Origin: Leptolyngbya sp. NIES-3755
GTDB taxonomy: Bacteria; Cyanobacteriota; Cyanobacteriia; Leptolyngbyales; Leptolyngbyaceae
Direction of reading: 5' to 3'
Assembly: GCA_001548435.1 (NCBI GenBank)
Contig: AP017310.1
Span: forward strand, 1-64,000
Length of the DNA stretch: 64,000 nucleotides
A program made the translations under genes and the position numbers. The notes under the pieces are model-generated. The model saw nothing but the letters and a program-made list of their open reading frames with translations, was not told the origin of the DNA and made no database searches. Positions 56,770 to 64,000 of the stretch are shown piece after piece (position 1 is the stretch's first letter; the number at the start of each line of letters is the position of its first letter).

Positions 56770-57477
56770 ATGACTCAGCTCGCTGCGATCGCAGACCCCA
56801 GAAACATTCCAACCTATACTGTTGTTGATGCCGCCCGTTACCTAAACATTCCCGGCGGCACACTGCAATCTTGGCTGCGTGGGCGCACATACTCAACCCA
56901 GGAAGGACACCGCTACTACGAACCTCTAATTCACCGACCCAGCCCGAACCTGCACCAACTCTCTTTTACCAACCTGATTGAAGCGCACGTTCTGCGGGTC
57001 ATTCGTAAAGATCACAAAGTTCGCCTTGACAAAGTTCGCACCGCACTGGACTATCTTGAGCAACAATTTCAAATCCCCCATCCGCTCGCTCAGATTCAAT
57101 TTCAGACCGATGGCGTGAATCTCTTTGTTGAAATGGTCGGACGGTTGGTGGAAGTCTCTCGACCTGGACAGCTCGTGATGCAAGAAACGTTACAGCACCT
57201 ACTTCAACGAGTTGAATGGGATGAGCAAGGCATCGCAGCAAAACTTTATCCTCTTACCTCTGGACTCAAAGAGAACGCACCCAAGCAGCTTGTCATCGAC
57301 CCCAGAATCGCCTTCGGTCGTCCCACACTTGTCGGCACTGGAATCCCAACAAAAAACCTTGCCGCTCGCTACAAAGCAGGTGAATCGATCAGCGATCTCG
57401 CCTTAGATTACAACTGCGATCGCCTCCAGATCGAAGAAGCAATCCGGTGTGAACTCTCGCTTCAGGATGCTGCGTGA
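56770..57477 (+). CDS. DUF433 antitoxin with HTH-like N-terminus
   Basis: This is a 235-residue protein. The N-terminus has a MerR-like helix-turn-helix (YTVVDAARYLNIPGGTLQSWL). The C-terminal 60 residues are DUF433 (VIDPRIAFGRPTL, then GTGIPTKNLAARYKAGESI). DUF433 proteins commonly precede PIN-like toxins of the DUF5615 type, and such a gene overlaps this one by 4 bases. I use the ATG at 56770; an ATG at 56716 would add 18 hydrophobic residues that do not fit a DNA-binding protein. It probably represses its own operon and neutralises the partner. Confidence 0.8.
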   Translation: MTQLAAIADPRNIPTYTVVDAARYLNIPGGTLQSWLRGRTYSTQEGHRYYEPLIHRPSPNLHQLSFTNLIEAHVLRVIRKDHKVRLDKVRTALDYLEQQFQIPHPLAQIQFQTDGVNLFVEMVGRLVEVSRPGQLVMQETLQHLLQRVEWDEQGIAAKLYPLTSGLKENAPKQLVIDPRIAFGRPTLVGTGIPTKNLAARYKAGESISDLALDYNCDRLQIEEAIRCELSLQDAA

Positions 57478-57926
57478 CTGACTCTGCTCCTGTCTTTTTT
57501 ATCGATCGTGGCTTAGGAAGTCGCTATGTCGCTCAAGCCCTGCAAGAAGCTGGCGCAACGGTAGAGATTTTTGAGCCTCATTTTGCACCCGATACGCCGG
57601 ATACCGTTTGGCTCCCCGAAGTCAGTCAACGCGGCTGGTTTGTACTGACCAAAGACGATAATATCGGGCGCAATCCTTTAGAACAGATCGCAATCGCACA
57701 ATTCCAAGCGAGAGTTTTCATCTTGGCGATCGGTAACTTAACCGGACGAGAAATGGGCACAATTTTCGCTGCCGCATTGCCAAAGATGCAAAAACTCGCG
57801 AAAAGTCATCGATCGCCCTTCATTGCACGAGTTTACGAAGATGGCAAAGTGCGAATGTGGCAGGATCACAAACGCCTTAATAAACTACTAGCTCAGTTTG
57901 CGGAGGAGGATACTCAGGATTTATGA
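57474..57926 (+). CDS. DUF5615-type PIN-like toxin
   Basis: This 150-residue protein resembles the PIN-like DUF5615/Mut7-C group. Asp in FFIDRGLGSRYVAQAL opens the fold and TKDDNIGRNP supplies the second acidic site, with the usual strand order between them. The GTG start overlaps the DUF433 gene's TGA in a 4-base GTGA, so the pair is translationally coupled. By family it is a likely RNase toxin. This is the second PIN-type toxin pair in the defence island. Confidence 0.78.
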   Translation: MTDSAPVFFIDRGLGSRYVAQALQEAGATVEIFEPHFAPDTPDTVWLPEVSQRGWFVLTKDDNIGRNPLEQIAIAQFQARVFILAIGNLTGREMGTIFAAALPKMQKLAKSHRSPFIARVYEDGKVRMWQDHKRLNKLLAQFAEEDTQDL

Positions 57927-58052
57927 AGCGATCGCACTTACACCAGCGTGATAGCGGTCGCTTCCATGTCCTGGCTAGTTCAGAGCTTGCTGAATTGCCT
58001 CTTTTAAGCGATCGCAGCAGCAGTCCATCCTAGCTTGGCTACCACTCAGAAT

Positions 58053-58202
58053 CTATCCCTCAAACCAAATATTCTGAGCAGATTGACCATGAATAGGACA
58101 GCGAATTGCTGACAGCGCATCTATAATTTGCTGTTCCGCTGCTGCCTGAATTTCGTTCTGAATTGAAGACAGAATTGTGTCTCCTGACCAATTGAGTTCC
58201 AT
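58053..58202 (-). CDS. Small 49-residue protein, unknown, linked to HNH gene
   Basis: A short frame (starts MELNWSGDTIL, ends IWFEG) follows the HNH gene by 23 bases on the same strand. It has a helical, Gln- and Ala-rich middle and a CPIHG motif. The ATG has no strong ribosome site. I recognise no family. Its tight spacing behind the HNH gene suggests a partner or inhibitor, but it could be a chance frame. The adjacent 57927-58052 shows nothing else. Confidence 0.45.
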   Translation of the reverse strand: MELNWSGDTILSSIQNEIQAAAEQQIIDALSAIRCPIHGQSAQNIWFEG

Positions 58203-58225
58203 TGCAAGGTTTTTCTAATTTCTAA

Positions 58226-58492
58226 TTAAGGGACAACACACACCAATCGCCCATCAGATTTGCTGCGGTTATTTTGCCAATGCAAAGCACGAAGGTTAGA
58301 CAACAGATCGCTACCTCCCTTGGATTTAGGAGTGATGTGATCGAGTTCCCAACCGTGCTCCGAGGTTAGACCATAGGAGTGGCGGTAAATCCATGCCCCA
58401 CATTGGTCTTGCCTCCACAAACTGGAGTCGTAACCTGCAACGATCGTTGCCTTATTCCAAACTCGCTGAATTGTTTCATTAGAGTAGCTCAT
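58226..58492 (-). CDS. Small HNH endonuclease
   Basis: This 88-residue protein carries an HNH nuclease motif. ELDHITPKSKGGSDLLSNL supplies His52 and Asn66, and LHWQNNRSK supplies the last metal-binding position near residue 75. The ATG at 58492 is fixed by GGAGG 7 bases upstream; the frame stays open further up but the extension has no ribosome site. It is about the size of stand-alone HNH proteins of phages and defence loci. It diverges from a MerR-like regulator gene across about 190 bases and is followed by a 49-residue ORF. Confidence 0.82.
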   Translation of the reverse strand: MSYSNETIQRVWNKATIVAGYDSSLWRQDQCGAWIYRHSYGLTSEHGWELDHITPKSKGGSDLLSNLRALHWQNNRSKSDGRLVCVVP

Positions 58493-58578
58493 CGGATTTC
58501 CTCCGTATAATGTTGAACTGTTCAGAATGATAGCCACACTTTCAAACAGCGATCGAAATATTTTTAGAGAGTTGAATT

Positions 58579-58641
58579 CAGTTTGCAAACACAAAGAACC
58601 TTTAAACAGTGGGTTCAGAAATGAAGAAGTGTGGCAAACTG
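58579..58641. promoter_or_regulatory. Inverted repeat in HNH/MerR-like divergent region
   Basis: CAGTTTGC (58579-58586) and GCAAACTG (58634-58641) are inverted copies, with ACAC and GTGT also facing each other inside. They lie between the divergent HNH and MerR-like genes and could be an operator. An 8-base match is weak evidence. Confidence 0.25.
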
Positions 58642-58681
58642 GATCGGCGCAGACGTGCAACTTTAGTGTTGGGAGTAGAAA

Positions 58682-59170
58682 GTGCTGATTCGAGGGTTTC
58701 CCCGACAAATGGTTATGGCGTTAACTGGATTGAAGTCGGGACGTTTGAGTTACTTTGATCAAACGGGACTGGTTTGCCCAGAGAAAGTTGGCGACTCAAG
58801 GCATCCGCAAGTTGCTTATTCTTGGGAACAACTTCTGGAACTAAAAGCAATCCTTAAACTGCGCGAACAAATTTCGCTTCAAGAAATTCGACAAGCTATT
58901 GAATTCTTCCGAACTTCCGGGCATGAATCCTGGCTCTATAGCAAAAAGCTCATCTTCATCAACTCAACGCTGTTTGTTGAAACTCCACAAGAGGGACTAG
59001 CAGATCGATTGCTCATTGAAGTCTCTGGCAAACACCAAGGGCAACTTGCGTTTCAGTGGATTAATCCGCTAGGAGACTTAGAACAAGAACTCTGGCAAGA
59101 AGCAGAGCGAAATCCAGCCGTTGATTTTGCTAGTTTTAAGGAACGGGCTAAACGACGAACAGTAGCTTAG
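58682..59170 (+). CDS. MerR-like DNA-binding protein
   Basis: This is a 162-residue protein with a GTG start at 58682; an ATG at 58712 is an alternative. Residues of about 10-65 form a MerR-type winged helix: LTGLKSGRLSYFDQTGLV, a basic stretch, then YSWEQLLELKAILKLRE. The rest is helical, with a central strand-rich part (KLIFINSTLFVET), and no metal-binding cysteines are seen. A similar DNA-binding start appears in the DUF433 antitoxin nearby. It may control the divergent HNH unit. The protein is complete with a normal stop. Confidence 0.7.
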   Translation: MLIRGFPRQMVMALTGLKSGRLSYFDQTGLVCPEKVGDSRHPQVAYSWEQLLELKAILKLREQISLQEIRQAIEFFRTSGHESWLYSKKLIFINSTLFVETPQEGLADRLLIEVSGKHQGQLAFQWINPLGDLEQELWQEAERNPAVDFASFKERAKRRTVA

Positions 59171-59211
59171 AGACACCAGCACAATCAACTCTTGTAGTAT
59201 ATTTAATCGTT

Positions 59212-59646
59212 TCAATCTCCTAAGAGCATCCGAATTGCTCTCAATGCCTGACTGCGTTTTCCGTTGCTGACTTTAGCGAACCAGTAATGCGCCTCCTCAT
59301 TACTCATTGCCTGCACTCCAGCCGCAATATTGGCGATTCGCTCAGGCTTGGAGAGCGGCTGAAGAGTTTGAAACAGAAGAGCAAGATTGACCCCAGATGT
59401 TTCATCTAATATGTAAGGGGTTTGACGCTGTTGGTTCAATGTTTTTGGGTCATAATTGTTAGCTTTGAGGCAGTTGTAGATCGCTTGCCGTGCCTGCAAT
59501 AAAGCTTGTCCCTTCAACCGACCAACACGCTTCGCCGCCGATCGCTTTTTCTCACCTGCTTTTTTATAAGCGCATTGGTACAACTCCAATGCGAAATTGT
59601 TGTTGTCCGTGGGAACGACTTTGAGTTGAAACTCCTGCATACCCAA
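59212..59646 (-). CDS. Unknown small basic protein behind the DUF499 ATPase
   Basis: This is a 144-residue protein. It starts with a strand-rich segment (MQEFQLKVVP, FALELYQCAYK), then a basic patch (KKRSAAKRVGRLKG) and a helical C-terminus (NEEAHYWFAKV, QALRAIRMLL). I do not recognise the family. It follows the DUF499 gene by about 40 bases on the same strand, so it is probably co-transcribed and may be a dedicated subunit of the defence system. The basic patch would suit nucleic-acid binding. Confidence 0.65.
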   Translation of the reverse strand: MGMQEFQLKVVPTDNNNFALELYQCAYKKAGEKKRSAAKRVGRLKGQALLQARQAIYNCLKANNYDPKTLNQQRQTPYILDETSGVNLALLFQTLQPLSKPERIANIAAGVQAMSNEEAHYWFAKVSNGKRSQALRAIRMLLGD

Positions 59647-59686
59647 TCCTTCAGCGTTTGACTTCTACGATCGTAAACAAACTTCG

Positions 59687-62600
59687 TCAGTATAGTACCT
59701 TAGTCGTCAAACTGAGCCGATCCACCGGATTTCTCAAGAGCGCCTGCTCGATCGCTTTCATCTCCACGCCCTGCGGCTCGATCGCAGCTGCGAACTCAAA
59801 CGTAATTTTAAGCGAGACATCAGCTCGAACATCGGGAACCGCCAATAGAGTATTAGTCGGATTCGCAAAGCTTTGAAATCCTTTGACGTTGCCTTGATAC
59901 TCCAGTCGTACAAACTGATCGCCCGTCTGAATCGTGACGAATTGATCGATTCGCATGGGATAGCGCATCAGAAGCGGGAGCGTTGTGGTCAGCTTGCGGT
60001 AATCCATCACTTCAGACACCGACAGTTCCAACCGCTCGATCGATTTAATTTTGTCATCATGAATGCGATCGCGCAGTTCATTAAATACGCTGTTAAGGCT
60101 CCCCGATAAATCAATTACCTCCGGCTTGACATCGAACAGGGTAGGCGTATCGTGAACCGAAGTAGAGCCAGTGGAGAGCGTCGAATACGTCTGCACTCTT
60201 GCCTTTGATTCTGCCGCTGTAGTTTCTCCTTCCCCGTAATCTGCTACCACGCGAAAGGTTGCTGTTTGAGCGATTTCTCCTTCGTATTCGTCAGAAGGTA
60301 AGAAATTTCCTGCAATTAAATTGCCGTCTTGAAACAGCTTGACCGAAAGTGCCCCTGCTGCCTTCCACCGCACTCGCACAGGTTTAGTGGATTGCGTACT
60401 CGGCATCACTTGAGCACTAATCTCGATTTCTCTCGGCTTTGGTGGTTCTAGAATGCCGCGCCGATACAGCACCATGCGATCTGAAAACTCAATAATATCG
60501 GGCAGAATCAGCAGAGCCGCATCGGTTTTGATGTAGACGCGCTCACCCACCTTCAAATCCCACTGTCCTGTGGTTAACCCTTGAACGATCGACGTTCTCA
60601 GCTTTGAAGTTTCCGCATCCGAAAACAGATTTAACCCCAAATCTTTCGCAAACGCTTCTTTCAATCCCTTGGTGCTAATCGAATCGAGTCCGGTCGCCCA
60701 AACTTTTTGCAATACATACGCAGGCGCATACGGTTGAGTGTCATCGGCACGAATCTTCTGACAGTCTTTCAGCGCTTTGAGAATCGCTTCTTGCTGATTA
60801 TTCTTGCCCTTGACATCACTTGCATCCTGAGCGGGAAGCGGGTAGTGCATTAATCCTTTGGGAGCTTTGACCGGATCATTAGATGGATAGAACAAATGAC
60901 GATACGCATTCGTTAGCGCAATTCGCGTCGCTAAATCTAATTCTCCTTCTTTCTGCTTCAGTTGTTTGTGTTGACTTTCTGAGAGGTCTTCTAGGCGATT
61001 CTGAGATTTAAGAATGTTGCGAATTGCCCTCAGTTCTCGCGCCACGCCGATCGCTCTTTCTAATTCCTGCTGATTCGCCAGTAGAAACAGCAATCGATTG
61101 CGAAAGATGCGAAACTTGCCAGAGTCGCCTGTGCTGTTAAAGATTTGTTCGACGATCGCAGGGGCAGCATCCATTGAAGATTGCACCGTTGCTTCATTGA
61201 AGTCAATTACACAAAGCGCAATACTATCTGCTGCATCATCGACATCACTCGGACTCTCTGGGGATGAAATCAGTGTGAAATAGCGATTCGCAAAAATGGT
61301 GTCACGACGAGATCGTAAATCGTCTTTTGCTTCACTGCGTCCGACTTGCTCTTTCTCTTCAGCAATGATTTTGTTAATCGAAGGTTCTTCTTTGAATCGG
61401 GCGATCGAGGTAATCGGATCGTGATCAAGATACCAAGCCACTGTACTGAGCCGATCCAACGCACTCTCGACAAAGCCTGATTCAATTCCAGGGGTGAGCA
61501 GTGATAGATTCAGTTCCGCTCGTCGAATGCCCGCAACCACACCTTGATTAATCGAGTGTAGAAAGATTGTTCGCCCAATCCAGGTCGAAAACGGTGGCTT
61601 TCCTGCTGCGATCCAGTCTTGATCCTGTAGTTGAGCGTGTGCTTCTCGTCCATTTGCATTGTAGAGGTCGGCTTGAATCGGTAGCCGCATCAGGGGACGT
61701 TCTAAGCGCGAGGTCAATTCATTCGTGATCTCTTCATTCACACCGATCGGTAAGTGATGCGCGTGGATCATGGGCATCCAATTTGTGCGATCGCGCCACA
61801 GTTCACGAACGGCGATCGCAAAAAGTCTCAGCGCTCCACGAGTCCGATTAAAGTTCGGAATCGAGGCAATCTTTTTGGTCAGTAAGTTGAATAGCTCTGG
61901 ATGGATCGGGTAGCTTGATTCGATCGTCTGGGAATAGCTGGCATCTTGACAACCATCAGGAAGATTAATGCGGCTCGATCTGTACGCATTGAGATATTCT
62001 TGTGCCGCTTTTTTCGCGGCTTTTTCATCAACACGCTGAAACAATCGCTGCTTCACAATGTTGTAGATTTCAACATCGGTACTCGGACTCAGGATGCGTT
62101 CTTGACGGGCGGAAGCGCGAACCGTTTCTTGAAGCTCTGCGGTTTCATCCGCAAAGGTATCGGAAGATGAGGCGAGGGAATAGACGAACACTAAGTTATT
62201 GCAAGATCCAGCTAAATCCATTAGCGCGAACAGAAACGCCACGACCTGTTTTGATAGGTCGCTATTCCCAACAATTACCCCTTTCGCTTTGCGTAAATAC
62301 TGCGCGATTTCATCCAGCACAATCAAAGTCGGTCGATCTTGAATGAGTTGCTGAAGGACTCCAGTTCCTGGACTTACTTTCTTCTCATCCGAGCCGCGTA
62401 GCAGACTGTATCCTCCGATCCCGCCAATTCGATAGGCAATCTCGCCCCAAAGCGTATAGGTTGTGATGCCTGTTTCTGGGTGAAAATCTCCGTTTGTCGG
62501 GTCGAGGTCTTGACACGCGATCGCAGCAACTTGAACCGGAGCGGTAGGAATTTGATCGAGACGTTCGCTAAATCGATCGAGTCCTCGAATACTGCGTCCG

Positions 62601-62902
62601 TTTCGGGCAATATGCCAGAGTGCAATTTCGTCGTGGGTTTTCCCACCGCCAAAGCTGGTTTCTAATCGAATCACCGGAGAACCGATCGCCGTTCCCGCCA
62701 AACGCCCAAACACTTCAGCAATCAACGTTTTTAGCCCTTCTGTCGGAAACGTATTGGCAAAAAACGATTCTGGGTCTTGGTAAACCTTGGGTGCATTGCC
62801 ATCAACGACCAGTTTCAACTTAGCAGCAAACAAATCAAGCGACAGTTCGCCAGAGAGAATCTCATCTCTCGGAGTACAGGTTTCAAAAATGGATGGCAGC
62901 AC
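59687..62902 (-). CDS. DUF499 P-loop ATPase, Hma-type defence component
   Basis: This 1071-residue protein has the DUF499 layout. The P-loop LETSFGGGKTH is near residue 85, with DEIALWHIARNG after it, and LIVLDEIAQYLRKA near 195 is Walker B. A long helical middle (SEKEQ-rich segments near 640-720) and beta-rich C-terminal domains follow. DUF499 ATPases are large partners of DUF1156 methylases and helicases in defence loci, and also resemble BREX BrxC in size and P-loop. I take it as the third backbone protein of the Hma-type system. The gene is about 7 kb from its methylase partner, with inserted genes between. Confidence 0.88.
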   Translation of the reverse strand: MLPSIFETCTPRDEILSGELSLDLFAAKLKLVVDGNAPKVYQDPESFFANTFPTEGLKTLIAEVFGRLAGTAIGSPVIRLETSFGGGKTHDEIALWHIARNGRSIRGLDRFSERLDQIPTAPVQVAAIACQDLDPTNGDFHPETGITTYTLWGEIAYRIGGIGGYSLLRGSDEKKVSPGTGVLQQLIQDRPTLIVLDEIAQYLRKAKGVIVGNSDLSKQVVAFLFALMDLAGSCNNLVFVYSLASSSDTFADETAELQETVRASARQERILSPSTDVEIYNIVKQRLFQRVDEKAAKKAAQEYLNAYRSSRINLPDGCQDASYSQTIESSYPIHPELFNLLTKKIASIPNFNRTRGALRLFAIAVRELWRDRTNWMPMIHAHHLPIGVNEEITNELTSRLERPLMRLPIQADLYNANGREAHAQLQDQDWIAAGKPPFSTWIGRTIFLHSINQGVVAGIRRAELNLSLLTPGIESGFVESALDRLSTVAWYLDHDPITSIARFKEEPSINKIIAEEKEQVGRSEAKDDLRSRRDTIFANRYFTLISSPESPSDVDDAADSIALCVIDFNEATVQSSMDAAPAIVEQIFNSTGDSGKFRIFRNRLLFLLANQQELERAIGVARELRAIRNILKSQNRLEDLSESQHKQLKQKEGELDLATRIALTNAYRHLFYPSNDPVKAPKGLMHYPLPAQDASDVKGKNNQQEAILKALKDCQKIRADDTQPYAPAYVLQKVWATGLDSISTKGLKEAFAKDLGLNLFSDAETSKLRTSIVQGLTTGQWDLKVGERVYIKTDAALLILPDIIEFSDRMVLYRRGILEPPKPREIEISAQVMPSTQSTKPVRVRWKAAGALSVKLFQDGNLIAGNFLPSDEYEGEIAQTATFRVVADYGEGETTAAESKARVQTYSTLSTGSTSVHDTPTLFDVKPEVIDLSGSLNSVFNELRDRIHDDKIKSIERLELSVSEVMDYRKLTTTLPLLMRYPMRIDQFVTIQTGDQFVRLEYQGNVKGFQSFANPTNTLLAVPDVRADVSLKITFEFAAAIEPQGVEMKAIEQALLRNPVDRLSLTTKVLY

Positions 62903-63048
62903 AGCTAATCTCTCGTATTCCCTAGTCTTGACTCACAAACCGCTTTTATTGTGGCACTGCCAGTCAAAATTGGCACGATTACGGCTCAAGAGACGCTGAT
63001 CTTAATGACCTGGGGCTGCTTATCAGAACCAATAACGAATCGAGTAGG

Positions 63049-64000
63049 TCAAGTCTCAAATTTCACATCGGAGAACTGATGACAAATATTAAGCGTGTTC
63101 ATCAGTGGCAGCCATTGTCCACCGACTCCCACGACTCGCTCAATTCCGATCGCTCTTGCTTTATCCCACACATCCTCAGAAGGTCGTTTGCCCGGTGCCA
63201 TGCCGTTTGTCTTAGCGGTCAAATAAACCACGTCATTCCAACCAGGATCACAATCTGGGCGTTGAGCGACAAAAATAGGATTCATCGCTGTAACATTGCC
63301 CCGCGTCAGTTCCATGTCCCCCATCGCGCCAGTCGGCGCGATTCCCCACATTGCCAATCCCCGCTTTGCACCCATTGATGAAATGCTGGCAAGTTTGTCC
63401 TTGATTGCATTGAAAACCTGCATCGCTTTCTCGGAATTTAGCCCCAACGCCGATCGCATCACGCTATTCAGCTCATCTACAATCAGCAGTTTGGGTCGAT
63501 CGACGCTGGATGGAATGGCATTGAACTCATCTAGGAGTTGTGCCCAATCATCGTAGGCAAGGCGTTTTTCTGCATCACTCATTTCGGGAAAATAGAAACC
63601 GATCGCACGATCGCACATTTTCCAGTAACGCCCGTCCTCCTCTTCGATATAACCCGCGCTGATGTAGAAAAGTGTAACCTTGTCACCGAACCTTAATCGA
63701 AGCAGTCCAGCAGCGTCTGACGCTAATTGAGATTTCCCGGTGCGAGTTGCACCAACAATTAATCGTGAAATCACGAACCGACCTGATGCCATTTTCTCAG
63801 CTACGTTAATACCGAGATCTGGAGATTTAGGAGTTGATACTGGAGGTGAGGGGTTTTTCATAGCGGTGTCACTGTTTACGATGTCGATTGTTGTTTGCTC
63901 AGCATTCCAAGGATCGTTCTCGACTTTTGCTGATTGCAATGGAGTTGAATTCGATCGTGTATTTGGTTGGGTTGACGAAGATAATTGCTGAGAATTGAGG
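63049..64000 (-). CDS. P-loop ATPase, N-terminus outside window
   Basis: An ATPase reads toward the DUF499 gene. The frame is still open at the right edge, so the TTG at 63939 is not trusted as the start. Visible are a Ser/Thr/Pro-rich N-terminal stretch, Walker A (GATRTGKS), and Walker B (LLIVDELN). A later segment, RGLAMWGIAPTGAMGD, follows. The family is unclear; FtsK/VirB4-like or plasmid-type motor proteins are possible. It lies 146 bases upstream of the DUF499 gene on the same strand, so it may belong to the same system or mark a mobile element carrying it. No gene is seen in the gap 62903-63048. Confidence 0.7.
   Translation of the reverse strand, partial: LNSQQLSSSTQPNTRSNSTPLQSAKVENDPWNAEQTTIDIVNSDTAMKNPSPPVSTPKSPDLGINVAEKMASGRFVISRLIVGATRTGKSQLASDAAGLLRLRFGDKVTLFYISAGYIEEEDGRYWKMCDRAIGFYFPEMSDAEKRLAYDDWAQLLDEFNAIPSSVDRPKLLIVDELNSVMRSALGLNSEKAMQVFNAIKDKLASISSMGAKRGLAMWGIAPTGAMGDMELTRGNVTAMNPIFVAQRPDCDPGWNDVVYLTAKTNGMAPGKRPSEDVWDKARAIGIERVVGVGGQWLPLMNTLNICHQFSDVKFET

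Noticed and set aside
56381-56896. A minus-strand frame across the end of the subtilisin gene and the spacer, possibly a frameshifted gene remnant near 56580-56707.
   Set aside because: It overlaps two well-supported plus-strand genes. The only protein-like stretch is short, frame-shifted and unrecognised.
1-64000. CRISPR arrays, tRNA or rRNA genes, and insertion sequences.
   Set aside because: No regularly spaced repeats, no cloverleaf-like segments and no transposase reading frames were seen by eye. The many GCGATCGC sites are HIP1-type and are spread genome-wide in cyanobacteria.

Overview
The window is cyanobacterial. HIP1-type GCGATCGC octamers and GCGATCG partial copies run through coding and non-coding DNA, the TonB receptor carries the AMIN domain usual in cyanobacterial receptors, and DevBCA-type exporter genes are present. 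The combination suggests a filamentous, Leptolyngbya- or Nostoc-like organism, but the genus cannot be fixed from sequence alone.

Region 1 (1-32159, minus strand) is one giant PKS/NRPS operon of six genes with tiny gaps or overlaps. In order of synthesis: a fatty-acyl-AMP ligase with the first PKS module (27054-32159); the rest of that module, with a luciferase-like monooxygenase, C-methyltransferase, KR and ACP (22437-27041); a PKS module with dead KS and AT sites joined to a Cys cyclisation module with a methyltransferase (15292-22440); a Phe-like and a Gly module, a third C domain and a TauD-type hydroxylase (6498-15299); an interface-like domain with an Asp module (3334-6480); and a Ser module cut by the window edge (1-3327). 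I read the product as an acylated, thiazoline- and beta-hydroxyaspartate-containing lipopeptide siderophore, close in logic to the cyanochelin class.

Region 2 (32160-44250, plus strand) is the matching export and uptake operon. It is divergent from the synthetases across a 590-base region with a Fur-box-like palindrome. It holds a TonB-dependent receptor, an iron-siderophore binding lipoprotein, an MFS exporter, a sucrase/ferredoxin-like protein, two FecCD permeases, and a DevB-DevC-DevA exporter. No ATPase for the FecCD pair is present.

Region 3 (44386-64000) is a defence island that begins with a small tyrosine recombinase. Its backbone is a PLD-SNF2 helicase, a DUF1156 DNA methyltransferase and a large DUF499 P-loop ATPase, all on the minus strand. 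That gene set matches the Hma (helicase-methylase-ATPase) class. Several other units sit between these genes: an IetA/IetS-type AAA ATPase and subtilisin pair, two PIN-type toxin-antitoxin pairs, a PD-(D/E)XK-like protein, an HNH endonuclease with a 49-residue partner, a MerR-like regulator, and small unknown proteins. A second P-loop ATPase is cut by the right edge.

The observations most worth following are: a dehydratase split in two by a monooxygenase domain exactly at an in-frame amber codon; a PKS module whose KS and AT have both lost catalytic residues; the Asp hydroxylase and interface-domain arrangement; and the Hma backbone with nested defence genes and a compositionally mosaic methyltransferase.
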